Assembly: GCF_003130585.1 (NCBI RefSeq)
Contig: NZ_QFKX01000002.1
Span: forward strand, 124,001 to 188,000
Reading direction: 5' to 3'
Length of the DNA stretch: 64,000 bases
Origin: Brachybacterium endophyticum
Lineage (GTDB): Bacteria > Actinomycetota > Actinomycetes > Actinomycetales > Dermabacteraceae
Part shown: positions 8,398 to 17,277 of the stretch, in pieces
How the letters are laid out: the number at the start of each line of letters is the position of its first letter
How positions within the stretch are numbered: the first letter of the stretch is position 1
The notes under the pieces: generated by a model
The model's database searches: none
What the model saw: only the letters and a program-made list of their open reading frames with translations
What the model was told of the DNA's origin: nothing
Program-made: the position numbers and the translations under genes

Positions 8398-10094
8398 GCA
8401 GCGACACGGCAGAGCACGTCCGTCGACGGGCCCATCGGGTGAGCGGCGAGCCCGCCGCGCGGGAGGCGCACGGCGTCCCGCCCTCCGGGTCCGGCGCCGA
8501 GCAAGTCCTGGACCTCCGCGACCTGAGCGTGCAGTACACGCGACGCGGGCGGATCGCGAGCGCCGTCGGGGGCGTCTCCCTCACGATCGCCGAGCGCGAG
8601 TCCGTCGCGCTCGTGGGCGAATCGGGGTCGGGCAAGTCGAGCATCGCGCGCGCCGTCCTCGGGCTCCTGGGACAGCGCGCCAGGGTCGCGGGCTCCGTGC
8701 GACTGGGCGGCGAGGACCTGCTCGCCGTGGGGGATCGAGCGGCGCGACGCCTGCGCGGGCGCGACGTGGGGTACGTCCCGCAGGATCCGGGTGGCTCCCT
8801 CGACCCGCTGAGAAGAGTCCTCGACCAGGTGGTCGAGCCCCTGCGCGTGCACCGCATCGGGGATCCGCGCGATCATCGCGATCGCGCCCTGCAGGCGCTG
8901 CGGGACGCGGGGCTCCAGGACGCCGAGGCCCTCGCGGGCCGGAGACCGCACGAGCTCTCCGGCGGCCAGCGACAGCGTGTCCTGATCGCCGCCGCGATCG
9001 TCACCGAGCCCCGTCTGATCATCGCCGACGAGCCGACCAGCGCCCTGGACGTGACGGTCCAGCGCGGGATCCTCGACCGGATCGGCGAGCTCACCGCCTC
9101 GCACGGCACCGCGCTCCTGCTGATCACCCACGACCTCGCGATCGCCGCCGACCGCACAGACCGCACCCTCGCGCTGCGACGGGGGAGCGTGGTCGACGAG
9201 GGGCCGAGCCGCCGTCTCCTCAGCTCTCCCGAGCATCCCTACACGCGGGCCCTCGTCGAGGCGATCCCCGGGCGTTCGCGCACCCTGGAGGCCATCCACC
9301 CGCCGGTCCCCGAGGCGGGCGCGCCACCGCTCGTGCACATCGAAGGCGCCGCCAAGAGCTTCGGCGGCCGCCGCGATCCCGTCCACGCCCTGCGTCCGAC
9401 GGACCTCCAGGTCCGGCCCGGCGACAGCGTCGGCATCGCGGGGGAGTCCGGGTCCGGGAAGACCACTCTCGCGCGCATCCTGCTGGGGCTGACGAGTCCC
9501 GACACGGGGGAGGTGAAGGTCTCCGGGCGGCCCGTCTCCCGCGGGGACCGTGCCATCCGGCGGGTCGTCCAGCCCGTCTTCCAGAACCCCCACTCCTCCT
9601 TCGACCCCGCGCGCACCGTCGGGTGGTCGGTCCTCGAACCCGTCCGCGCGCTCACCCCGCGCTCGCGGGCTGGCCGCCCCGAGCTGCTCCACAGCCTGTT
9701 CACGGACGTCGGCCTGGACCCTTCGCTCGCCGCACGGCGACCCGACGAGCTCTCGGGAGGGCAGCTGCAGCGCGTGGCGATCGCCCGCGCCCTGAGCGTC
9801 GAGCCGCAGGTGCTGGTGTGCGACGAGGCCGTCTCGGCGCTCGACGTGACCGTGCAGGCGCAGATCCTCGCGCTGCTCGCGAGGCTCCAGCGCGAGCGCC
9901 ATCTCGCGCTCGTGTTCATCACGCACGACCTCGGCGTCCTGCAGCAGGTCTGCCGGGACGTGCTGGTGATGCGTCGGGGCGAGGTCCTCGAACGGGGGCG
10001 CACGAGCGACGTCTTCTCCGCTCCGCGGACGCCGTACACCCGTGAGCTGATCGCCGCGATCCCCGGGCGGGAAGGGGACGCGGAAGGCGACTGA
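8394..10094 (+). CDS. Fused double ATPase of a peptide-type ABC importer (DppD-DppF fusion)
   Basis: A 566-residue protein holding both nucleotide-binding domains that in many bacteria are separate DppD and DppF chains. Domain 1 has Walker A GESGSGKSS (from G75), signature LSGGQRQRV and Walker [13 protein letters not shown]. Domain 2 has Walker A GESGSGKTT, signature LSGGQLQRV and Walker B VLVCDEAVSALD. Both sites look active. The first 35 residues are polar and likely disordered. It ends the four-gene operon, and the same fused architecture occurs again at 46654-48321. Confidence 0.92.
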   Translation: MSSDTAEHVRRRAHRVSGEPAAREAHGVPPSGSGAEQVLDLRDLSVQYTRRGRIASAVGGVSLTIAERESVALVGESGSGKSSIARAVLGLLGQRARVAGSVRLGGEDLLAVGDRAARRLRGRDVGYVPQDPGGSLDPLRRVLDQVVEPLRVHRIGDPRDHRDRALQALRDAGLQDAEALAGRRPHELSGGQRQRVLIAAAIVTEPRLIIADEPTSALDVTVQRGILDRIGELTASHGTALLLITHDLAIAADRTDRTLALRRGSVVDEGPSRRLLSSPEHPYTRALVEAIPGRSRTLEAIHPPVPEAGAPPLVHIEGAAKSFGGRRDPVHALRPTDLQVRPGDSVGIAGESGSGKTTLARILLGLTSPDTGEVKVSGRPVSRGDRAIRRVVQPVFQNPHSSFDPARTVGWSVLEPVRALTPRSRAGRPELLHSLFTDVGLDPSLAARRPDELSGGQLQRVAIARALSVEPQVLVCDEAVSALDVTVQAQILALLARLQRERHLALVFITHDLGVLQQVCRDVLVMRRGEVLERGRTSDVFSAPRTPYTRELIAAIPGREGDAEGD

Positions 10095-10255
10095 GGAGAA
10101 CTCTCCGGGGCTGTCGGCGGGAGGAGTTACGCGATCGTGACCGAGAACTCCGTCGACCCTCCGGAATTCCTTCCTCCCCGCACGAAACGCGAACTCATGG
10201 CATCGGCTCGACCGCTCCGATGGACCTCTCCGACGGCCCACGGAAGCCCGTGCGC

Positions 10256-10284
10256 TTGAGATTCGCTGCGCCTCGCCCTACGGT
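10256..10284 (+). promoter_or_regulatory. Candidate promoter of the osmoprotectant importer operon
   Basis: TTGAGA (10256-10261) and TACGGT (10279-10284) are separated by exactly 17 nt and lie about 90 nt before the first gene. The rest of the 282-bp gap 10095-10376 holds no evident gene. Confidence 0.45.
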
Positions 10285-10376
10285 CGACACGGCCTCGCCG
10301 ACGGGAACGACACCTCACGGCGGTCCGTCCGCCCATCACCCGATGGCGTCCCCCGAATGAGAGCGAAGGCGATTCT

Positions 10377-11024
10377 GTGGAACTCGGCGAATTCGTGCGC
10401 TCGCGCTCCAGCGAGATCCTCTTCGCCGCTCTGCAGCATCTCAGTCTCGTCGCCCAGTCGCTGATCCTCGCCACCGTCATCGCGGTGCTCCTGGCCGCTC
10501 TCGTCCACCGTTCGCAGACCCTGCGCGGCGTGGCCAACGCTGTCAGCGCCATCGGCCTGACCATCCCCTCCTTCGCCCTGATCGGCCTGATGGTCGCGCC
10601 GTTCGGCTTCGGGGTGACCCCCGCGGTCGTGGTCGTCGTCTTCTTCGCGGCCCTGCCGATCCTGCGCAACGCCATCGTGGGCCTCGCCGGCGTCGACCCG
10701 GCCCTCATCGAGTCCGCCCGCGGGCTCGGCATGAGCCGGCTGGGGATCTTCCTGCGGGTCGAGCTGCCGCTCGCCTGGCCGGTGATCCTCAGCGGGGTGC
10801 GCATCTCCGCCCAGATGGTGATGGGCGTGGCCGCCGTCGCCGCCTACGTGCTGGGACCGGGACTGGGCGGCTTCATCTTCCAAGGGCTCTCCCGCCTGGG
10901 CGGGTCGGGGGCGATCGAATCGGTCGTGACCGGCACGGTCGGCGTCATCCTGCTCGCCCTGATCCTCGACCTCCTGCTGCTGGGCATCGGCAGACTCACG
11001 ACTTCGAAGGGCATCCGTGGCTGA
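10377..11024 (+). CDS. Osmoprotectant (OpuC/ProU-type) ABC importer permease 1
   Basis: A 215-residue permease of the choline/glycine betaine/proline betaine class, which imports compatible solutes under osmotic stress. It has five to six hydrophobic segments and the family coupling-loop region LPILRNAIVGLAGVDP followed by ESARGLGMS. The GTG start at 10377 follows GAAGG by 7 nt. It is the first gene of a four-gene operon and its stop overlaps the ATPase start. The presence of two permease genes, one on each side of the ATPase, matches OpuC-type systems. Confidence 0.9.
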   Translation: MELGEFVRSRSSEILFAALQHLSLVAQSLILATVIAVLLAALVHRSQTLRGVANAVSAIGLTIPSFALIGLMVAPFGFGVTPAVVVVVFFAALPILRNAIVGLAGVDPALIESARGLGMSRLGIFLRVELPLAWPVILSGVRISAQMVMGVAAVAAYVLGPGLGGFIFQGLSRLGGSGAIESVVTGTVGVILLALILDLLLLGIGRLTTSKGIRG

Positions 11025-12381
11025 CATCGACCCCCGCACCGAGACCGCCGACGAGCAGGCGCCCGGCTCGCAGACCACGGGTTCGCAGCCCGCCGACGCG
11101 CAGACCGCGGACGAGCAGACCGATCGCGAGACCACGGGCCGCTCGATCTGGTTGGACAACGTCACCAAGCGCTACCCCGGCCAGAAGCGACCGGCCGTGA
11201 ACGGCGTGACCCTCGAGATCCCCGACGGCCAGGTCGTGATGCTCGTCGGCCCCTCGGGCTGCGGCAAGACCACGACCCTGAAGATGATCAACCGGCTGAT
11301 CGAGCCGACCGAGGGGCGCATCGTCCTCGGCGGCGAGGACGTCACCTCGATCGACGGCGACGAGCTGCGCCGCCGCATCGGCTACGTCATCCAGGCCGGT
11401 GGCCTCTTCCCGCACATGACCGTCGCCCAGAACATCGCCCTGGTGCCCAAGATGCTGCGCTGGGACAAGGCGCGCATCGCCGCCCGCGTCGAGGAGCTGC
11501 TGGACCTCGTGGGCCTGGACCCCGACGTCTACCGCTCGCGCTACCCCAAGGAGCTCTCGGGCGGACAGCAGCAGCGCGTGGGCGTGGCCCGTGCGCTCGC
11601 CGCCGACCCGCCCGTGCTGCTCATGGACGAGCCCTTCGGCGCGGTCGACCCGATCACCCGCCAGCGCCTGCAGGACGAGCTCATCCGCATCCAGCACGAG
11701 GTCCACAAGACCATGGTGATCGTGACCCACGACTTCGACGAGGCGGTCAAGCTGGGCGACTGGATCGTCGTCTTCCGCGAGGGCGCGCAGATCGTCCAGT
11801 ACGACACCCCCGAGCGGATCCTCGCCGAGCCGGCCGACGAGTTCGTCGAGAACTTCATCGGCTCCGGTGCCGCCCTCAAGCAGCTGGGCCTGCGCCGCGT
11901 GCGCGAGGTCGAGGCGGCCGACGCGGTCGTGGCGAAGGCCGGAGCGAATGCGGCCGAGGCGCTGCGCCGCGCCGAAGCCGCAGGCCACGATCATGTGGTC
12001 GTCGTGGACGAGCGCGGACGCCCGATCGCCTGGCCCTCCCGTCGGGCCCTGTCGCGGATGACGCGGCTGCCCGCCCAGCTGGATCCCGCGATGCCGCTCG
12101 TCGGCTCGGGAGCGACCCTCAACGACGCCCTGGACACCATGCTCGTCTCCAGTGCGGGCGCGACGCTGGTGACCGGGCGCAGCGGCGTCTTCGAGGGCGT
12201 CGTGGACGTCGAGACGATCATGGACGCGATCAGCAGCGCCCGCGAGGCCGCCGCCGAGCGCTCCGACGACGCGCCCGTGGGCACCAACACCGGCGCGGTC
12301 GCAGCGGTCCCCGCCGCCTCCGACGAGCAGCGGCCCGCGAACCCGGGCGACGCCGCAGTGGGACCGGTGAGCGATGACTGA
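11017..12381 (+). CDS. Osmoprotectant ABC importer ATPase with C-terminal CBS region
   Basis: A 454-residue ATPase that energises the two permeases. Residues 1-50 are a low-complexity tail rich in T, A, D, E and Q. The ATPase core has Walker A GPSGCGKTT, signature [11 protein letters not shown] and Walker B VLLMDEPFGAVDP. After about residue 290 comes a region resembling the tandem CBS modules that sense ionic strength in OpuA/OpuC ATPases, including HVVVVDERGRPIAW. The tail after residue 420 is again disordered. The GTG start lies inside the preceding gene (8-bp overlap) and the end overlaps the next permease. Family assignment is firm; the solute is not known. Confidence 0.92.
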   Translation: MADIDPRTETADEQAPGSQTTGSQPADAQTADEQTDRETTGRSIWLDNVTKRYPGQKRPAVNGVTLEIPDGQVVMLVGPSGCGKTTTLKMINRLIEPTEGRIVLGGEDVTSIDGDELRRRIGYVIQAGGLFPHMTVAQNIALVPKMLRWDKARIAARVEELLDLVGLDPDVYRSRYPKELSGGQQQRVGVARALAADPPVLLMDEPFGAVDPITRQRLQDELIRIQHEVHKTMVIVTHDFDEAVKLGDWIVVFREGAQIVQYDTPERILAEPADEFVENFIGSGAALKQLGLRRVREVEAADAVVAKAGANAAEALRRAEAAGHDHVVVVDERGRPIAWPSRRALSRMTRLPAQLDPAMPLVGSGATLNDALDTMLVSSAGATLVTGRSGVFEGVVDVETIMDAISSAREAAAERSDDAPVGTNTGAVAAVPAASDEQRPANPGDAAVGPVSDD

Positions 12382-13144
12382 GGCCACGACCGCATCCGGC
12401 ACCGGCACGACCACCGAGTCCGTGCGCGGGTGGCGCGCGCTCGGCATCCAGATCCTGGTGCTGCTCGCGATCCTCTTCGGCTTCGGGATCTGGGTCGCGA
12501 ACGCGCCGCTCAGCCCCACCGAGCGCAACACCCTGAACCTCTCCACGATCCTGGAGCTGACCGGCCAGCACCTCGCGCTGACGATCGTCGCCACGGTGAT
12601 CGTGCTGGTGATCGCCATCCCGCTCGGGATCCTGCTCACCCGTGGGCCGTTCCGGAAGATCGCGGAGCCCGTCCTGGCGATCGCGAACTTCGGCCAGGCC
12701 GCGCCCGCCGTCGGGCTGATCGTGCTGCTGTTCATGCTGGTCCCCGACGGCTTCCGCGCCTCGATCATCGCGCTCGTGCTGTACGCGATCCTGCCGGTCC
12801 TGCGCAACACCATGATCGGCATCCGCGGCGTGGACCAGCGTCTGGTCGAGGCCGGGCGGGGGATGGGCATGACCGCGGCGTCGGTGCTGCTGCGCGTCGA
12901 GCTCCCCCTCGCGGTGCCGGTGATGCTCTCCGGGATCCGCACCGCGCTCGTGCTGCTCGTGGGCACAGCCTCACTCGCCGCCTTCGTCAGCGGCGGCGGG
13001 CTGGGCCTGCTGATCACCACCGGGGTCAACCTCTACCTGTTCTCCGTCCTGATCTCGGGAGCGCTGCTGATCGCCGTGCTCGCGCTGATCGTGGACTGGG
13101 TGGGCCGCGTCGTCGAGCACGTCGCCCGACCGAAGGGACTGTGA
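12374..13144 (+). CDS. Osmoprotectant ABC importer permease 2
   Basis: A 256-residue permease homologous to the one at 10377, longer by an N-terminal tail of about 20 residues. It has the same signature stretch LPVLRNTMIGIRGVDQ followed by EAGRGMGMTAASV in the loop that docks on the ATPase. ATG 12374 overlaps the ATPase gene by 8 bp, and the binding-protein gene starts 3 nt after its stop. Two different permeases probably form a heterodimeric channel. Confidence 0.9.
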   Translation: MTEATTASGTGTTTESVRGWRALGIQILVLLAILFGFGIWVANAPLSPTERNTLNLSTILELTGQHLALTIVATVIVLVIAIPLGILLTRGPFRKIAEPVLAIANFGQAAPAVGLIVLLFMLVPDGFRASIIALVLYAILPVLRNTMIGIRGVDQRLVEAGRGMGMTAASVLLRVELPLAVPVMLSGIRTALVLLVGTASLAAFVSGGGLGLLITTGVNLYLFSVLISGALLIAVLALIVDWVGRVVEHVARPKGL

Positions 13145-13146
13145 CC

Positions 13147-14163
13147 ATGTCCGATCCCCGTTCCCTGGGCTCGCGCCGCATCGGCCGCCGCGGTTTCGGC
13201 GCCCTCGCCGCACTCTCCCTGCTGCCGCTCGCGGGCTGCGGGCTGCGCCCAGCGACCGCCTACACCCCCAAGGTGGCCCCCGCCGGGATCCAGCCGATCA
13301 AGGACCTGCCCCAGGGGGCACGGCTCACGGTGACCGGCAAGAACTTCACCGAGCAGCTGATCCTGGGCAAGATCGGCGTGCTGGCCGCGCAGGCCGCCGG
13401 GTTCGAGGTCACCGACCTCACCAACGTGCCCGGCAGCGTGCCGGTGCGCGAGCTGATGACCTCCGGCGGCGCGGACATGACCTGGGAGTACACCGGGACG
13501 GCGTGGCTGACGTACATGGGGGAGACCAAGGGCATCCCCGACAAGAAGAAGCAGTGGACGGCCGTGCGTGACGCGGACCTCGCCAACGGCCTGACCTGGC
13601 TGCCGCCCGCCCCGCTGAACAACACCTACGCCCTCGCCGTGCGCAGCGAGGCCGTCGAGAAGCTCGGCGGCATCACCAAGCTCAGCCAGATCGCGGACCT
13701 CCCGGTGAAGGACCGCACCATCTGCGTGGAGTCCGAGTTCAACTCCCGGGCCGACGGCCTGGTCCCGCTGCTGAAGGAGTACGGGATCCCGCGCGGCGAG
13801 GACGACGGCGTCCCCGCGAAGAACATCAGCCTGTACGACACCGGCGCCGTCTACACCGCGACCGACAGCGGGACCTGCAACTTCGGTGAGGTCTTCACGA
13901 CCGACGGCCGCATCCAGAGCCTCGACCTGTCGATCCTCGAGGACGACCGCGGCTACTTCCCGGCCTACAACGTGGCGCCGGTGCTGGGCACCAAGGTGCT
14001 GAAGAAGTACCCGGGTCTGAAGGACGTCTTCGAGAAGGTCTCGCCGGTGCTCACCGATTCCGCGCTGCGCTCGCTGAACCTCCGGGTCGACGAGGGTGGG
14101 GAGCTACCCGCGGACGTCGCCTTCGACTTCATGGTGGAGAAGGGCCTGGTCGCCGAGGCGTAG
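13147..14163 (+). CDS. Osmoprotectant-binding lipoprotein (OpuAC/OpuCC family)
   Basis: A 338-residue solute-binding protein. Residues 10-30 hold the basic SRRIGRRGF and a hydrophobic stretch ending in the lipobox LAGC, with C31 lipidated. The mature protein begins with the class pattern LTVTGKNFTEQLILG, seen in betaine/choline-binding proteins, and has the MTWEYTGTAW stretch that contributes to the aromatic ligand cage. It closes the operon. The next gene is on the other strand 47 bp away, and no strong hairpin lies between. Confidence 0.9.
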   Translation: MSDPRSLGSRRIGRRGFGALAALSLLPLAGCGLRPATAYTPKVAPAGIQPIKDLPQGARLTVTGKNFTEQLILGKIGVLAAQAAGFEVTDLTNVPGSVPVRELMTSGGADMTWEYTGTAWLTYMGETKGIPDKKKQWTAVRDADLANGLTWLPPAPLNNTYALAVRSEAVEKLGGITKLSQIADLPVKDRTICVESEFNSRADGLVPLLKEYGIPRGEDDGVPAKNISLYDTGAVYTATDSGTCNFGEVFTTDGRIQSLDLSILEDDRGYFPAYNVAPVLGTKVLKKYPGLKDVFEKVSPVLTDSALRSLNLRVDEGGELPADVAFDFMVEKGLVAEA

Positions 14164-14210
14164 ACGCAGGACCTGCGCGAAGGAAGCGGGCGACGCACGC
14201 CGATGGCGGG

Positions 14211-14711
14211 TCAGACCCGTTCGTCGACCCGTTCCTCGGGCTGCTCGTCGGCCCGCCCCTCGATCCGTTCCTCGGGCAGGCCATGGAGCGCCTCCACGAG
14301 GTGGGCGAGCTCGGGTCGCTGCGCCGCCTGCTCGAGCGTCTGCTCGAGGACGAGGTCGTGGGTGGGACGTGCCGTGCGCAGCAGGGCTCGCCCCTCGGGC
14401 GTCGGCTCGGTGTAGATGCCGCGGCGGTCGTCTTGGCAGAGCACGCGCGTGAGCAGGCCGCGGTCCTCCAGGCGTGTGACCAGGCGTGTCGTCGCGCTGC
14501 TGGAGAGCGCGGCGGCCCGGGCGAGCTGCTGCATGCGCATGTGCCAGCCGTCCTGGCGGCTGAGGGCGTCCAGCACGGTGAACTCGACGACGGAGATCCC
14601 GTGCTCCGCCTGCAGGGCGCGCTCGAGCTCGGTCTCGATCAGTCCGTGCAGTGCTGCGAGCGTGCGCCAGCCGCGCGCACGGATCTCGACCGCGTCGTCC
14701 GCGATACCCAT
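14211..14711 (-). CDS. MarR-family transcriptional regulator
   Basis: A 166-residue winged-helix regulator. The DNA-binding part spans about residues 45-115, with LSRQDGWHMRMQQLARAAALSSS (helix-turn-helix) shown here only in outline, and the wing around LEDRGLLTRVLCQDDRRG. The ATG at 14711 follows a GAGGAGGA site. It is divergent from an MFS exporter with 210 bp between, the usual arrangement for a MarR repressor controlling an efflux pump and itself. The palindrome at 14816-14831 is the obvious operator. The inducer is unknown. Confidence 0.9.
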   Translation of the reverse strand: MGIADDAVEIRARGWRTLAALHGLIETELERALQAEHGISVVEFTVLDALSRQDGWHMRMQQLARAAALSSSATTRLVTRLEDRGLLTRVLCQDDRRGIYTEPTPEGRALLRTARPTHDLVLEQTLEQAAQRPELAHLVEALHGLPEERIEGRADEQPEERVDERV

Positions 14712-14815
14712 GTCTCCTCCTCCTCCTGCCGCGACGGTGCTGCCGTCGCGTGCCTCATCACGTCCCCAAGTCTACCAGCTTGCGCGGAAAGCGCGCGTGT
14801 GCAACTATCTCTTCT

Positions 14816-14831
14816 CATTGCGCACGCAATG
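14816..14831. promoter_or_regulatory. Candidate MarR operator
   Basis: CATTGCG-CA-CGCAATG is a perfect inverted repeat with 7-bp arms midway between the MarR and MFS genes. It is nested inside a looser outer pair, GTGTGCAA just upstream and TTGCACGC just downstream. The size and position suit a MarR dimer site. Confidence 0.6.
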
Positions 14832-14921
14832 ATTGCACGCGCTGGGTATCTGAGGCTCCTTGGGGGCTGTGACGCGGGGCGTGCGGTCGTCCCGACACCC
14901 TCTGCTGAAAGAGAAGCACTC

Positions 14922-16148
14922 ATGCCCGCAGCACTCTTCGCCCTGGCCCTCGGCGGCTTCGGCATCGGGCTCACCGAGTTCGTCATCATGGGGCTGCTGC
15001 CCGATGTGGCCGCGGACTTCGGCGTCTCCGAGACCGTCGCCGGCTACCTGATCTCGGGGTACGCCCTGTCGGTCGCCATCGGCGGCATCCTCCTGACCAC
15101 CCTGCTGGGCAAGGTCGACCGCAAGAAGGCCCTGCTGAGCCTGCTCGTCCTGTTCATCGCCGGGAACATGCTCTCGGCCCTCGCCGGCACCTACTCCCTG
15201 ATGATGCTGGGACGGATCGTCGCCGCCCTGTGCCACGGAGCCTTCTTCGGCATCGGCGCGGTCGTCGCCGCCGACCTCGTGGATCCCGGTCGCCGCGGTC
15301 AGGCCATCTCGATCATGTTCGCGGGCCTGACGATCGCGAACGTCGCGGGCGTCCCGCTGGGGACCTTCCTCGGTCAGGCCGCCGGGTGGCGTTCCACCTT
15401 CTGGGCCATCACCGTGATCGGCGTGATCGCCTTCGCCGGCATCGCCGCACTCGTCCCCTCGACTCCTGCGCCCGAGCGCAGCGGCAGCGTGCTGGCAGAG
15501 TTCCGGATCTTCCGCAGCAAGCAGGTCTGGCTGTCGATCCTGGTCACCATCCTCGGCTACGGCGGCATGTTCGGCGCCTTCACTTACATCGCCTTCACCC
15601 TCACCGGTGTCAGCGGCTTCAGTGCCGGCGCGGTGCCGTGGCTGCTCGTGCTGTTCGGCGTCGGCCTGTTCGGCGGCAACCTGCTGGGCGGACGCTTCGC
15701 CGACCGCCACCTGTTCGCCACCCTGACGGTGATCCTGTCCGTGCTCACCGTGGTGCTCGCGGTCTTCGCCCTCACCGCCGCCTCGCAGATCGCGACCGTG
15801 ATCGCCCTGGTGCTGATGGGCGGGTTCGGGTTCGCGACCGTGCCCGGTCTGCAGATGCGGATCATGAACCACGCGACCGACGGTCCGAGCCTCGCCTCGG
15901 GCGCCAACATCGCCGCGTTCAACCTGGGCAACGCCTTCGGCGCCTGGATCGGCGGCCTCGCCCTCGCCGCCGGACTGGGCTTCACCTCCCCGCTGTGGGC
16001 CGGCTCGGTCATCACCCTCGTGGGACTCGCGGTCTACCTGGTGGCCGGACGCCTGCGCGGCGGCGAGATCGCCGCACGGCGCGAGGAGACGGCCGGGGTC
16101 GGTTCGGAGCCGGAGTCAGCGGGGTCGGAGTCGGCGCTCGCTCGCTGA
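14922..16148 (+). CDS. MFS exporter, DHA1/AraJ-like drug efflux family
   Basis: A 408-residue 12-helix major facilitator. It opens with LGGFGIGLTEFVIMGLLPD, the hallmark of the arabinose-efflux/chloramphenicol-resistance-like subgroup, and has the motif-A-like loop LLGKVDRKKAL between helices 2 and 3. The ATG at 14922 follows GAAAGAGAAG. The upstream MarR gene and operator point to an inducible exporter of a toxic small molecule or sugar-like compound. The C-terminal 25 residues are a Ser/Glu-rich tail. Its transcript runs into the long palindrome at 16220-16277. Confidence 0.88.
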   Translation: MPAALFALALGGFGIGLTEFVIMGLLPDVAADFGVSETVAGYLISGYALSVAIGGILLTTLLGKVDRKKALLSLLVLFIAGNMLSALAGTYSLMMLGRIVAALCHGAFFGIGAVVAADLVDPGRRGQAISIMFAGLTIANVAGVPLGTFLGQAAGWRSTFWAITVIGVIAFAGIAALVPSTPAPERSGSVLAEFRIFRSKQVWLSILVTILGYGGMFGAFTYIAFTLTGVSGFSAGAVPWLLVLFGVGLFGGNLLGGRFADRHLFATLTVILSVLTVVLAVFALTAASQIATVIALVLMGGFGFATVPGLQMRIMNHATDGPSLASGANIAAFNLGNAFGAWIGGLALAAGLGFTSPLWAGSVITLVGLAVYLVAGRLRGGEIAARREETAGVGSEPESAGSESALAR

Positions 16149-16219
16149 GGGGGCGCCCACGCCTCGCGTCGAGCTCGCCGGCCCTCGCATCGCGGTCGCT
16201 GCCCGGTAGCCGGGCCGCG

Positions 16220-16277
16220 ACGGGACGAATAGCGCATCATCTGCGAAATGCTGCAGATGATGCGCTATTCGTCCCGT
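16220..16277. repeat. Perfect 25-bp-arm palindrome between convergent genes
   Basis: The arms 16220-16244 and 16253-16277 are exactly complementary over 25 bp around an 8-nt loop. Arm features include GGGACGAATAGCGC and CATCATCTGC. It lies between the 3' ends of the MFS exporter and the DUF1697 gene, so it can terminate both. It lacks a T tract and is far longer than a normal terminator. Its sequence is unrelated to the 56-bp family found elsewhere in the window. Confidence 0.9.
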
Positions 16278-16312
16278 TCAGACCCTCGCCCCGCGGCGGT
16301 TCCGCGGCCTGC

Positions 16313-16858
16313 TCAGTCGGCTGCGGAGGTCGCGTCGAGCCCGTCGAGCTCGTCGAGCATCCCGACGAGCTTCGCGACCGTGTTGATGTTGCGCGCGGTC
16401 CCGTTCTCGGCGGCGGGGATCCGCAGGCGTGAGGTGCCCATGCCCGATGGGTAGAGAACGTAGATCTCCTGCTCGCCGAGCACCATCTGCTCGTCAGCGA
16501 TGTTCCGAGCGTGCTCCAGGGCATCCTCGGGTGCAGGTTCGCCCAGGAAGATGACGGCGGTGCGGTTCCCGGGAGCTTCGGGGAAGGGGTTGGCGGGGAG
16601 CACGCGGCGCATCTGGTCCCGCGTGAGCACCACGACCCCGACCGGCCGCCCCGCGTACTCCGCGAGGCGCGATTCGAGGGCGTGGCGTACGTCGGCCGTG
16701 TCGGCGTCCGCGGTCAGGACGACGTTGCCGCTCGCGATGTAGGTGCGCACGTCCCGGAAACCGAGCTCGGTGCACATCCGGCGCAGTTCGACCATCGGCA
16801 GTTTTCCGGTGCCGCCCACGTTGACCGCGCGCAGCAGGGCGGCATAGCCGGTCACCAT
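16313..16858 (-). CDS. DUF1697 family protein
   Basis: A 181-residue cytoplasmic protein of unknown function. The DUF1697 hallmark is at the N-terminus: YAALLRAVNVGGTGKLPM followed by a TYIASGNVVL strand. It is complete at the usual family length. It begins 7 bp inside the end of the upstream ABM-domain gene, so the two are co-translated. Function cannot be stated. Confidence 0.88.
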   Translation of the reverse strand: MVTGYAALLRAVNVGGTGKLPMVELRRMCTELGFRDVRTYIASGNVVLTADADTADVRHALESRLAEYAGRPVGVVVLTRDQMRRVLPANPFPEAPGNRTAVIFLGEPAPEDALEHARNIADEQMVLGEQEIYVLYPSGMGTSRLRIPAAENGTARNINTVAKLVGMLDELDGLDATSAAD

Positions 16859-17175
16859 GTGCTCCCGTCGTCCGACCCGCGCAGAGGTGATCCCGACACC
16901 TCGAAGCGGAAGCCTCCGAACTCGCCGTTCAGCAGAGGCCGCGCCTCCTGGATCGCGGACGCGACCGAGGTGTCCTGGAGGGATGCCTGGTGGGCCTCGG
17001 CGCTCTGCCAGACCTCCATGACGTAGACGGTGTCGGGGTCCTCGTCGTTCGTGCCGACCTCGTAGGCGAGGCAGCCGAGGTCCCGCAGGCGCTCGTCACG
17101 CCGGGTCAGGAGTGCGACGACCTCGTCGCGCCGGTCGGGAACGGTGCCCAGGGTGCCCGCGTTGATGAAGGTCAT
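16852..17175 (-). CDS. Antibiotic biosynthesis monooxygenase (ABM)-domain protein
   Basis: A 107-residue ferredoxin-like dimeric alpha-beta barrel protein (YgiN/ABM class). The N-terminal strand INAGTLGTVPDRRDEVVALL and the central CLAYEVGTNDEDPDTVYVMEVW match the fold. Such proteins act as small cofactor-free oxygenases or quinol-handling proteins; the substrate here is unknown. ATG 17175 is preceded by TACTCT (17187-17182) and 6 nt, predicting a leaderless message. A longer start upstream is therefore unlikely. It is divergent from an aldo/keto reductase. Confidence 0.82.
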   Translation of the reverse strand: MTFINAGTLGTVPDRRDEVVALLTRRDERLRDLGCLAYEVGTNDEDPDTVYVMEVWQSAEAHQASLQDTSVASAIQEARPLLNGEFGGFRFEVSGSPLRGSDDGSTW

Positions 17176-17277
17176 GGGGTGAGAGTAGAGGTGCATGCGG
17201 ACGCAGGCACACGCTTCGCGGAACCTCGCCCTCCCAGTACCTGTCGGTCCGCGCGACCGCAGGTCTACCGTGGCCGC

